In this document: one piece after another, positions 17,273 through 24,472 of the stretch | Layout of the letters: every line of letters begins with the position of its first letter | Numbering within the stretch: position 1 is the stretch's first letter | From: Gammaproteobacteria bacterium | GTDB lineage: Bacteria > Pseudomonadota > Gammaproteobacteria > Burkholderiales > Burkholderiaceae_C | Direction: 5' to 3' | Length of the DNA stretch: 64,000 nt | NCBI GenBank assembly: GCA_018828125.1 | Contig: JAHJWB010000022.1 | Coordinates: 124,001-188,000, forward strand | The notes under the pieces: model-generated | The model's input: the letters and a program-made list of their open reading frames with translations, nothing else | The model's database searches: none | Told to the model about the DNA's origin: nothing | Made by a program: the position numbers and the translations under genes

Positions 17273-18237
17273 CAGCCCCTTGGGTCCAGCGCGGCACGCA
17301 GGCGGTCGGCGATCACGTTGATCGTCAGGATCAGGAACAGCAGCGCCAGCCCGGGGAACATGCTGATCCAGTAGTCGCCCGACAGCAGGTACTGAAAGCC
17401 GTTGGCAATCAGCAGGCCGAGAGATGGCTCGGTAATGGGCACGCCCACGCCCAGAAAGGACAGCGTGGCTTCGAGCACGATGGCGTTGGCGATCTGGATG
17501 GTGGCGAACACCATCACCGGGCCCAGGCAGTTGGGCAGCAGGTGGCGCAGCATGATGCGCCAGGCCGGAAAGCCCAGGTTCTGCGCGGCCTCGATGTATT
17601 CCTTGCGCCGCTCCTGCAGCGCGCGGCTGCGCATGATTCGCGCGTAGTGCGCCCACTGCACCATCACAATGGCGATCACCACCTTGTCCACCCCACGGCC
17701 CAGCATGGCCAGCAGCACCAGCGCCACCAGGATGGTCGGAAAGCCGAGGATGAAGTCCACGATGCGCATCAGCACGGTGTCGACAAAGCCGCCAACATAC
17801 GCCGCGACCAGGCCGATGAGGCTGCCGATCACAGTGGCCAGCGCCACGGCGGCCAGGCCCACGGCCAGGCTGATGCGCAGGCCGTACAGGATGGCGCTGA
17901 GCATGTCGCGGCCCTGGCTGTCGGTGCCCAGCCAGTAGGTGAGGCCGTCCATGCTTTGGGAGCCCGGCGTCAGGCGGCCATCCATGAGGTCGAGCGCGGC
18001 CAGGTCGTACGGGTTTTGCGGCGCGAGGAACGGCGCCAGCATGACCACCAGCAGCAGCACGACGAGCGCAATCACCGAGCCCTTGACGGACGGGCGGCTG
18101 CGCAGCTGCTGGAGGATGGCGCGACGGCGCGGCGTGTCCGTCAGCGGGGTGGCGGATGTCGCAGGCGTTGGAGGTGCTGCAGACGTTGCGGGTGTGGGGG
18201 GAGATTCAGGGGTGTGCATGGTTGGCTGTGCCCGCAT
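17272..18237 (-). CDS. dppC: Peptide-type ABC transporter permease, DppC/OppC-like
   Basis: This 321-residue inner-membrane permease has an unusual N-terminal run of about 35 Pro/Thr/Ala residues, then DppC-type features: a membrane segment at about 53-75, the LGTDSQGRDMLSAILYGLR motif, and the EAA loop EYIEAAQNLGFPAWRIMLRHLLPN that contacts the ATPases. ATG 18237 follows the previous stop directly (TAAATG), with an AGGA site upstream; an internal ATG at 18219 would shorten the tail by six residues. Confidence 0.92.
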   Translation of the reverse strand: MRAQPTMHTPESPPTPATSAAPPTPATSATPLTDTPRRRAILQQLRSRPSVKGSVIALVVLLLVVMLAPFLAPQNPYDLAALDLMDGRLTPGSQSMDGLTYWLGTDSQGRDMLSAILYGLRISLAVGLAAVALATVIGSLIGLVAAYVGGFVDTVLMRIVDFILGFPTILVALVLLAMLGRGVDKVVIAIVMVQWAHYARIMRSRALQERRKEYIEAAQNLGFPAWRIMLRHLLPNCLGPVMVFATIQIANAIVLEATLSFLGVGVPITEPSLGLLIANGFQYLLSGDYWISMFPGLALLFLILTINVIADRLRAALDPRG

Positions 18238-19212
18238 TTATTCGGATTCCTGCAACTGCACGCGCGGGTCGAGCGCCGCATACAGCATGTCCACCAGCAT
18301 GTTGATCATCACGAAGATGAAGGTCACCAGCATCACATAGGCCACCACCACGGGGCGGTCGAGCTGGTAGATGCTGTCGATGAGCAGCTTGCCCATGCCG
18401 GGCCAGGCAAACACGGTTTCGGTGATGGTGGAGTAGGCGATCAGCGAACCGAACTCCATGCCAATCACGGTGACCACCGGGATCAAAATGTTGCGCAGGA
18501 TGTGCCGCGTGAGAATGCGCCGGGGCTTCAAACCCTTGGCGCGGGCGAACTTCACGTATTCCTGCGTTTTGGCGTCCACCACGCCTGTGGCGGTGAGCCG
18601 CAGCACCAGCGCAATGTTGGCCAGCGCCAGGTTCACGGCGGGCAGCATCACGTGCGACCAGCCATCCGCCGTCAACAGCGACAGTGGCACGCCGAACACG
18701 GCCACCGTGTCTCCACGCCCCGCCGCAGGCAACCATTGCAGCCACACGGCAAAACACAGGATCAGCACCATGCCCTGCCAGAAGTTGGGCAGCGAAAAGC
18801 CCAGCACCGAACCTGCCATCAGCCCGCGCCCGGTGGGCTTGTCGTTCTTGAGGCCCGCAATCAGCCCCAGCGGAATGCCGGTGACGATGGTCAGCGTGAT
18901 GGCCACCAGCACCAGCTCCAGCGTGGCGGGTATGCGCTGCACGATCAGCTCGATGGCCGGAATGCCGTGCACGAACGAGGTGCCCAGGTCGCCCTGCAGC
19001 GCACGAAACAGAAAGCTCGTGTACTGCTGCCAGATGGGCAGGTCCAGGCCCAGGCGTTTGATCATCGCGAGCCGGTCGGCCTCGCTGGCTTCGGCGTTGA
19101 CCAGCAGCTCGATGGGGTCGCCCACGGCATACACCGCGAAGAACACCACCAGCGACACCGCCAGCAAGACAAAAAGGCTCTGCATGAGCCTTCGCAGGAT
19201 GAAGATGAGCAC
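18238..19212 (-). CDS. dppB: Peptide-type ABC transporter permease, DppB/OppB-like
   Basis: This 324-residue permease has six predicted membrane segments. The N-terminal MLIFILRRLMQSLFVLL and the loop GLDLPIWQQYTSFLFRALQG are typical of DppB. EYVKFARAKGLKPRRILTRH is the EAA-type coupling loop. The start codon is GTG 19212, supported by an AGAGG ribosome site about nine bases upstream; the first ATG would delete the conserved N-terminus. It directly precedes the DppC-like gene. Confidence 0.92.
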   Translation of the reverse strand: MLIFILRRLMQSLFVLLAVSLVVFFAVYAVGDPIELLVNAEASEADRLAMIKRLGLDLPIWQQYTSFLFRALQGDLGTSFVHGIPAIELIVQRIPATLELVLVAITLTIVTGIPLGLIAGLKNDKPTGRGLMAGSVLGFSLPNFWQGMVLILCFAVWLQWLPAAGRGDTVAVFGVPLSLLTADGWSHVMLPAVNLALANIALVLRLTATGVVDAKTQEYVKFARAKGLKPRRILTRHILRNILIPVVTVIGMEFGSLIAYSTITETVFAWPGMGKLLIDSIYQLDRPVVVAYVMLVTFIFVMINMLVDMLYAALDPRVQLQESE

Positions 19213-19270
19213 TCAGGCGCCTCTTTGCGTAAGGGATGGGGACCGGCGCCGGGCGGCGTGGAAAACAAAA

Positions 19271-19299
19271 ATACGGAGTGCGCAACGCGCACCCCGTAT
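19271..19299 (-). terminator. Hairpin with T-rich tail between binding-protein and permease genes
   Basis: A 6+6 base-pair stem with one mismatch and a three-base loop (arms ATACGG..GTGCGC and GCGCAC..CCGTAT on the plus strand). On the minus transcript it is followed by TTTTGTTTTC. This fits an intrinsic or partial terminator that would lower permease/ATPase expression relative to the binding protein. Confidence 0.7.
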
Positions 19300-19319
19300 C
19301 CATGGCTGCAGGCGGTGGC

Positions 19320-20948
19320 TTACTTGGACTTGACCGAGGTGGCCAGTGTGTACTGGTCGCGGCGGCCTTCGTAGCTCAGGCCCTTCTTGAAGGCCCAGAT
19401 GCTGCTTTCAAAGTGCAGCGGGATCAGCGCAACGTTGTCCAGCGCGAACTTGGTAGCGGCTTCCAGGCCCGCCTTGCGCTTGAAGGGGTCCACCATGTCG
19501 GCGGCGGGCAGGTACAGCTTGTCGAACTCGGGGTTGTAGTTGGCGCCGTAGTTGCTGGTGCCTTGGCCCTTCGGTGCATCCAGCGATGCCACCCACAGCT
19601 GGAACAGTGCCGAGGCTTCACCCGTTTCCGCAGGCCAGCCGCCCATGGGCAGGCTGAACTCACGCTTGGCGCGTTTGGGGAAGTAGATGGACGCGGTCAT
19701 GGCGTCCACGCTGGTCTTGATGCCGACGCGCGTGAAGTATTGCGCCACGGCCTGGGCCACCTGCGCGTCGTTCACATAGCGGTCGTTGGTGGACGACAGA
19801 GTCAGCTCAAAGCCGTTGGGGTAACCGGCTTCGGCCAGCAGCTTCTTGGCGCCTTCGGGGTCGAACTTGATCTCGGGGGCCTGGGGCAGCGCGCCGAACA
19901 TGCCGTCGGGCATGTACTGGTAGGCGGGCGTGGCCATGCCGTCCATGATGCGCTGCACGATGGCCTTGCGGTCGATGGCCATGTTCATAGCCTTGCGCAC
20001 GCGCACGTCCTGCAGCGGGTTCTTGCCGTCAGCGGCCTTCACGAACGGGCTGGGGTTGCGGCCAATGTCGGGCTGCAGGAACACCAGGCGGGTCGACGGC
20101 GTGGCCACGAAGTCGAACTTGGCACTGTCTTTCACGCGCGTCAGGTCGCGCGCGGCGGGGTTTTCGATCACGTCGTAGTCACCCGACAGCAGGCCGGTCA
20201 GGCGCGGGCCGGCGCTGGGCACGGGCACCATCTTCACGGTCTTCCAGTGCGGCTTCTCGCCCCAATAGGCTTCGTTGCGCTCCAGCTGGATGCCGGTGCC
20301 CTTGACGTAGGACTTCATCAGGAAAGGGCCGGTGCCGATGGCCGTCTTGCCGGTGTTGAAGTCCGTCACGGTGGGGTAGCCCGTCACGCCGCAGTTGCCC
20401 TTGTTGGGCGTGAAGGCGATCTTGTCGGTCTTGGCGATGCCGCTCCACAGGATGGGCAGCGAACGCGCCATTTCAGCGGGCAGCAGCGGCAGCGGGGCAA
20501 TGGTCTTGATGATGACGGTCAGGTCGTCTGGCGTCTTCACGTCCGCGATGCGCTTGGTGGTGTCGGTGTACGACTCCGACACGTTGGTCTCGTTGTTCAG
20601 CGTGCGGCAGATGGTGAACAGCACGTCCTTGGAGGTGAAGGGCTGGCCGTTGGAGAACTTGACGCCAGGACGCAGCTTGAACTCCCAGGTCAGGTCGTCC
20701 ACGTTCTTCCAGGACGTCGCCAGCGAAGGCACCAGCTCCATCTTGGCGTTGCGCGCCACCAGCGAGTCATAGACGTGGGCCGAAAAAGCGTCGTTGGCCG
20801 TCATCTTGTGATAGTGCGGATCGGCCGCTGTGGGCTCTGCAGCCAACGCAATGGTGAGCGACTGCGCGTGGGCCAGGCCCACCGTGCCCATCGACACCGC
20901 CACACCACCCGCCAGGGCGAGCACGGTCTTTCGGATACCTACATTCAT
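19320..20948 (-). CDS. dppA: Peptide-type ABC transporter substrate-binding protein (SBP family 5)
   Basis: This 542-residue periplasmic binding protein has a Sec signal peptide ending LAHAQ (residues 1-29). Family 5 features include ATSWKNVDDLTWEFKLRPGV, FSNGQPFTSKDVLFT and the dimer-like DVRVRKAMNMAIDRKAIV. The set matches dipeptide/oligopeptide/nickel-type binding proteins; residues that decide the ligand cannot be read safely. ATG 20948 has an AAAGGA site. It heads the operon, followed by a hairpin and then dppB-, dppC-, dppD- and dppF-like genes, a hydrolase and a peptidase. The import of a small peptide-like compound is inferred. Confidence 0.92.
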   Translation of the reverse strand: MNVGIRKTVLALAGGVAVSMGTVGLAHAQSLTIALAAEPTAADPHYHKMTANDAFSAHVYDSLVARNAKMELVPSLATSWKNVDDLTWEFKLRPGVKFSNGQPFTSKDVLFTICRTLNNETNVSESYTDTTKRIADVKTPDDLTVIIKTIAPLPLLPAEMARSLPILWSGIAKTDKIAFTPNKGNCGVTGYPTVTDFNTGKTAIGTGPFLMKSYVKGTGIQLERNEAYWGEKPHWKTVKMVPVPSAGPRLTGLLSGDYDVIENPAARDLTRVKDSAKFDFVATPSTRLVFLQPDIGRNPSPFVKAADGKNPLQDVRVRKAMNMAIDRKAIVQRIMDGMATPAYQYMPDGMFGALPQAPEIKFDPEGAKKLLAEAGYPNGFELTLSSTNDRYVNDAQVAQAVAQYFTRVGIKTSVDAMTASIYFPKRAKREFSLPMGGWPAETGEASALFQLWVASLDAPKGQGTSNYGANYNPEFDKLYLPAADMVDPFKRKAGLEAATKFALDNVALIPLHFESSIWAFKKGLSYEGRRDQYTLATSVKSK

Positions 20949-21449
20949 TCGAGATTCCTTTTGTCAACCAAGGGAGAAAAACACAGAAAGCGAAACGGGA
21001 AAGGGCCTGCGGCAAGGAGCCGTTGAACACTGCGCCGAAGCGCGCGGGCCCACATGTCGGTGGCCTGAGCGGCCGCCTTTTTTGGCGGCGCTCCGGTTCA
21101 CTATGTATGCATATTATCTATGTAAAGAGGGGGCGCCAAAGGGTGCGTCACCGGCGCGAAATGCAGAGACGGCGCGCTTCGCAAGACGCGTGGCCGAGCA
21201 CGGCGAGGTCCCGGCAGAGCACCTTGGAGCGCTTGTCCGTCCGCACTGTGCATGCCGCTTTGGACTATGAAAACGATAGCATTTGGCGCTTTATGGATAA
21301 GCGCTAGAGGCAGTTTTGAATCAAAAATAGGAATCAAAACAAGGGCTGCGACCCACATGCAGGTTGACGGCCAGCACCGGGTATCGACCTGCCAGTAACA
21401 TCGCCCAGCCCACAACACGCCCCACCGGGGCACAACGGAGACAAGCGAT
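20949..21449. other. Divergent intergenic region with repeat copy c
   Basis: This 501-base gap lies between the dppA-like and VOC genes. It holds a T/A-rich patch around 21101-21125 with a TATGCATA palindrome, and repeat copy c at 21271-21326. No gene is seen. Promoters for both flanking genes must be here, but I could not assign -35/-10 boxes. Confidence 0.5.
21271..21326 (+). repeat. Dispersed GCGCTT/AAGCGC repeat, copy c
   Basis: Sequence GATAGC, then GGCGCTTTATGGATAAGCGC, then TAGAGGCAGTTTTGAATCAAAA. This is the only copy located upstream of genes on both sides rather than at a gene's 3' end. Confidence 0.85.
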
Positions 21450-21833
21450 ATGTTCAGTCATGTGATGGTCGGTGTGAACGACCTGGAAGTGTCGAAGAAG
21501 TTTTACGACGCGCTGCTCGGCACCCTTGGCGTGCCGCCCGGTGTGGCCAACAAGAACCGCTATTTCTACCGCGGCCCCACCGGCACCTTCTGCATCAGCA
21601 CCCCCATCAACGGCGAGCCCGCCACTTTCGGCAATGGCGGCACCATCGGCTTTGTGATGCAGTCGCCCGAGCAGGCCGATGCGTTTCATGCCGCGGGCAT
21701 AGCCAACGGCGGCACCACCTGCGAAGACCCACCGGGCTACCGCGAAGGCCCCACGGGCAACCTGTACCTGGCCTATCTGCGCGACCCGGACGGCAACAAG
21801 ATCTGCGCGCTGCACCGCCCCCCAAAGGCCTGA
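21450..21833 (+). CDS. VOC (glyoxalase/dioxygenase-fold) family protein
   Basis: This 127-residue protein has the vicinal oxygen chelate fold: MVGVNDLEVSKKFYDALLGTL at the start, the second half FVMQSPEQADAFHAAGIANG, and the C-terminal YLAYLRDPDGNKICAL with the usual metal-ligand region. Such single-module proteins dimerise to make a metal site and act as lyases, dioxygenases or resistance proteins. No substrate is suggested by the surroundings. It is monocistronic, with a GGAG site nine bases before ATG 21450. Confidence 0.85.
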   Translation: MFSHVMVGVNDLEVSKKFYDALLGTLGVPPGVANKNRYFYRGPTGTFCISTPINGEPATFGNGGTIGFVMQSPEQADAFHAAGIANGGTTCEDPPGYREGPTGNLYLAYLRDPDGNKICALHRPPKA

Positions 21834-21940
21834 GACATCACACCGACGGGCGGCTCGCGCCCGGCTGGTGAGTGGCGAGGGTGGTGAAGGCGCTTGGAGT
21901 AAAGCGGAGGGCGGCAGTGTGGCGAACGGCCGCCCAGGCC

Positions 21941-22675
21941 TCAGGCGCGCGAGGCTTGCGGCCGGCGCACGGCGCGCACCTTGCCACTGCTGCCGCCACC
22001 TGCATAGAACAGGCCCGCGCCATCGGACTCCAGCCCGCTGACGCCAACGCCCGCTGGCATGTCCAGCTGCTTCAGCACTGCCCCGCTGGCAGGGTCGATG
22101 TGGCGCAGGGTGCTTTCCTCGCCCTCCCAGGTGCCGTGCCACAGCTCGCCTTCCACCCAGGTCACGCCGGTCACAAAACGGTTGGACTCAATGGTGCGGC
22201 GGATGGCGCCCGTGGCCGGGTCGATCTGGTGGATCTTGCGGTCGCGGTACTGGCCCACCCACAGGCTGCCTTCGGCCCAGGTCAGACCCGAATCGTTGCC
22301 ACCGCCCGGTGCGGGAATGGTGGCCAGCACCTTGCCGGTGGCGGGGTCGATCTTGTCGATGCGCGATTCGGCGATCTGGTACAGGTGCGTGCCGTCAAAG
22401 GCTGTGCCCGCGTCGCACACCACGTCGAGCGTGTGGGTGGTGGCGCCGCTTGCCGCATCGAACCCGACGAGCTGTTCCCCCGTGGCAGCCCACACGCGCT
22501 GGCCGTCGTGTGTGACGCCGTGAACGGTGCTGGCGGCGCCAAACGGGCCGTATTCGCGTACCACCTCGGCGGGCTGGCGCGCTGCAATGGGCATGTGCTT
22601 GAGCGATGGTGGCGTGGCGCCGAGTTGGCTGCTGCACGCGGTGTCCTGGGTGGTGGTGAGGGTAGCGATGGTCAT
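21941..22675 (-). CDS. Beta-propeller protein, glutamine-cyclotransferase/Vgb-like
   Basis: This 244-residue protein consists of repeated propeller blades with the pattern LW/YxxxxxxxIDPATG: TAFDGTHLYQIAESRIDKID, SLWVGQYRDRKIHQIDPATG and RHIDPASGAVLKQLDMP. This resembles quinone-cofactor-free propellers such as virginiamycin B lyase-like or glutaminyl cyclase-like domains. No signal peptide is seen, so it is probably cytoplasmic. No catalytic residue can be assigned. The next gene on the same strand (start 23971) is a large regulator 57 bases upstream; the two are probably one transcription unit. Confidence 0.68.
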   Translation of the reverse strand: MTIATLTTTQDTACSSQLGATPPSLKHMPIAARQPAEVVREYGPFGAASTVHGVTHDGQRVWAATGEQLVGFDAASGATTHTLDVVCDAGTAFDGTHLYQIAESRIDKIDPATGKVLATIPAPGGGNDSGLTWAEGSLWVGQYRDRKIHQIDPATGAIRRTIESNRFVTGVTWVEGELWHGTWEGEESTLRHIDPASGAVLKQLDMPAGVGVSGLESDGAGLFYAGGGSSGKVRAVRRPQASRA

Positions 22676-22732
22676 GGCGATGGCTCCTGGTTGGGTGCCC
22701 TTTGCAAACGGTGCGAGGGCGGTGAGGCCACT

Positions 22733-23971
22733 TTAGGCAAACGGCTGCGCAGCAGGGAGTAACAAGATCGTCGTGAATCCCACCAGCGGCGCGGCCAGCC
22801 AGCGGCGTGCCCGCGCCTGGCCGATGGCGCGCACGCGGCCAGCGGATTCGAGTTCTGCCAGCGCGCGCTGCACGGTGCGCTGGCTGCTGTCGCCCATGGC
22901 CAGCGCCAGGGCCGATGTCGACCATGCCGCACCGTCGGCCAGCAACGCCACGAGAGCGCCCTGCTCGCCGTCCAGCGGCGGCGCCAGCACGGCCACATCG
23001 CGCCCATCGTGGGGCCGCAGGGCGAAGCCGCGTGCGGTGGCGTCCACCCCGGCCAGCGGCGCAATGAGCTTGCGCAGGCGGCCCATCTCCACGCGCAGGC
23101 GGGCCCGGTGGGTTTCGTCGGGGTGGCGCGTGCGGAACACCTTGGCGATCAGTGCTTCACGGTCCACGTCGCCGGGCCAGGCGGTGGCCAGCGCGCGCGC
23201 CAGCGCAAACAGCACAGGGCGGCGCGCCAGCGGCAGCCATTGGCCATCGCCCGCGCGCAAACCGTGGCGGCAGGCGTCTACCACCAGCGTTGATGAAGCG
23301 AGCAGCGCGGCCACGTCGTCCAGACGCAGCATGTGTTCGGCGCCTTGGGCCAGGTGGCGGGCTGCGGGCTGTTGCAGCAGCGCGTGGGCGTGTGCCACCT
23401 CGGCCTGCAACGCAGGCACACCCGATTGATGAGCGGCCTGCTCCGCGCGCTGCAAGGCGGTGTGTGCGGCGCCAATGCGCAGCGAGCGCAACGCGATTTC
23501 TGCAGCAGCAAGTTCGGCCACCGCCACCAGCGACGGAGGCAGTCGCGTGTTTGCGTCGAGGGTCGGAACGTTGGCCAGCGCAGCCGATGCGTCGTTCAGC
23601 CTGCCCAGCAGGATCAGCGTGCGTGTGGCCACCAGGTGTCCCTGCAAGGCGTTGGCACTGTCGCCGTGCGCTTGCAGCGTGGCAGCAGCGGTCAGCAGCG
23701 TTTGTGACGTGCCGCCCAGGTCGCGCATGGCCAGAGCCACCTCGGCCTCAGCCACCACACAGCGGGCGCGGGCCACGGCCTCATGTGCACCAAAACCACG
23801 CGCTGCACGGCGCAGCAGATCGCGGGCGCGCGGGTGTTCTCCGAGCTGGGCCATGGCGATGCCGCGCAACGCCAATGCGGGCGGGTCGTCGCGCAACGCC
23901 ACGCGCTGCAAGGCGGCCAGGGCATCGCCTGCGGCAAGGGCGCGGGCGGCGGCAGAGATCAGTGAATCCAT
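22733..23971 (-). CDS. SARP/OmpR-like transcriptional regulator with helical repeats
   Basis: This 412-residue protein has an N-terminal half of TPR-like helical repeats (about 1-240; ALALRGIAMAQLGEHPRARD). A winged-helix segment follows (about 250-320), where DVDREALIAKVFRTRHPDET and LRVEMGRLRKLIAPLAGVDA resemble the BTAD/OmpR-type DNA-binding fold. A further HTH near the C-terminus (SSQRTVQRALAELESAGRV) looks like a second wing. TPR domains in such regulators sense proteins or ligands. ATG 23971 is chosen over TTG 23986. It lies directly upstream of the propeller gene, which is likely its output or sensor. Confidence 0.68.
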   Translation of the reverse strand: MDSLISAAARALAAGDALAALQRVALRDDPPALALRGIAMAQLGEHPRARDLLRRAARGFGAHEAVARARCVVAEAEVALAMRDLGGTSQTLLTAAATLQAHGDSANALQGHLVATRTLILLGRLNDASAALANVPTLDANTRLPPSLVAVAELAAAEIALRSLRIGAAHTALQRAEQAAHQSGVPALQAEVAHAHALLQQPAARHLAQGAEHMLRLDDVAALLASSTLVVDACRHGLRAGDGQWLPLARRPVLFALARALATAWPGDVDREALIAKVFRTRHPDETHRARLRVEMGRLRKLIAPLAGVDATARGFALRPHDGRDVAVLAPPLDGEQGALVALLADGAAWSTSALALAMGDSSQRTVQRALAELESAGRVRAIGQARARRWLAAPLVGFTTILLLPAAQPFA

Positions 23972-24132
23972 GCCACCCAGCGGCAAATGCGCTGTGCACC
24001 AGACTGCCGAAACGGCGCCTCGGACGGTCTGGGCCGAGATGGCGAAGGCCCCGATGCCAGCCCTATCGGGTTATTTATTTTACGGTTCGAGATAATGAAC
24101 GCAGGACTTTTCTTCATTTAAGAAATACCCCA

Positions 24133-24144
24133 TTCAATATTGAA
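24133..24144. promoter_or_regulatory. AT-rich palindrome upstream of the NAGGN promoter
   Basis: A perfect 12-base palindrome TTCAATATTGAA, with a related TAATATTCAAT at 24147-24157. It lies about 40 bases upstream of the -35 box, a position suited to an activator or to a repressor of the divergent gene. Confidence 0.45.
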
Positions 24145-24182
24145 ACTAATATTCAATCGGGACGCTTCCAATTTTCCCAGGG

Positions 24183-24211
24183 TTGACGCGAGATTAGCGT
24201 CACGTTACAAT
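24183..24211 (+). promoter_or_regulatory. Sigma-70-type promoter of the NAGGN operon with operator-like repeat
   Basis: TTGACG (24183-24188), a 17-base spacer and TACAAT (24206-24211): five of six bases match each consensus box. A perfect inverted repeat TGACGC-N7-GCGTCA (24184-24202) covers the -35 box and most of the spacer, which suggests a repressor operator. The predicted transcript starts near 24218, leaving a leader of about 255 bases. Confidence 0.7.
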
Positions 24212-24301
24212 CGCTGCTTCTTTTAACCCCTGTGTGCACTATTTTGCTGCCACGAGCTTAAAACGGCCGCAGCGTATCACGCGCTCGGTTTTGAGGTTTT
24301 G

Positions 24302-24341
24302 CAGGGCGTCTTGCCCTGTATGACTGGCCCTTGCCAGTCAT
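24302..24341 (+). promoter_or_regulatory. Tandem hairpins in the NAGGN leader
   Basis: Two adjacent perfect stem-loops: CAGGGC-GTCTT-GCCCTG (24302-24318) and ATGACTGGC-CCTT-GCCAGTCAT (24320-24341). They lie about 130 bases before the start codon. Neither is followed by a T tract, so they are not an ordinary terminator. Loops do not carry the ACGR of guanidine-II riboswitches. A cis-regulatory RNA or protein-binding leader is inferred. Confidence 0.5.
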
Positions 24342-24472
24342 CTGCTCCCGCGGTTGTGCACCTGCCGCTTCCCCGCCAGTCGTTTGTTTTGCCTGATTTT
24401 CATCGGGCATGTCATTTCACGTCTGGAGCATTACCTGCATGGTGATGCGGCATTCACTGGAGGAAATCGCCC

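Larger units (their letters stand above)
23972..24472. other. Long intergenic region and NAGGN operon leader
   Basis: This 501-base gap separates the regulator (minus) from the NAGGN operon (plus). It is much richer in A/T than the genes around it. It contains a TTCAATATTGAA palindrome, a strong promoter with a central inverted repeat, and a leader with two tandem hairpins, each listed separately. No gene is seen. Confidence 0.7.

Noticed and set aside
17257..19374. Open frame of 705 residues on the plus strand across the permease and ATPase genes
   Set aside because: It is His/Gln/Arg-rich without any fold pattern and is antisense to clearly conserved ABC permease genes. It is a GC-driven shadow frame.
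19236..21026. Open frame of 596 residues on the plus strand across the binding-protein gene
   Set aside because: It is antisense to the family 5 binding protein and has no recognisable domain.
24302..24341. Tandem hairpins as a mini-ykkC (guanidine-II) riboswitch
   Set aside because: Guanidine-II hairpins carry ACGR in both loops. These loops read GTCTT and CCTT.
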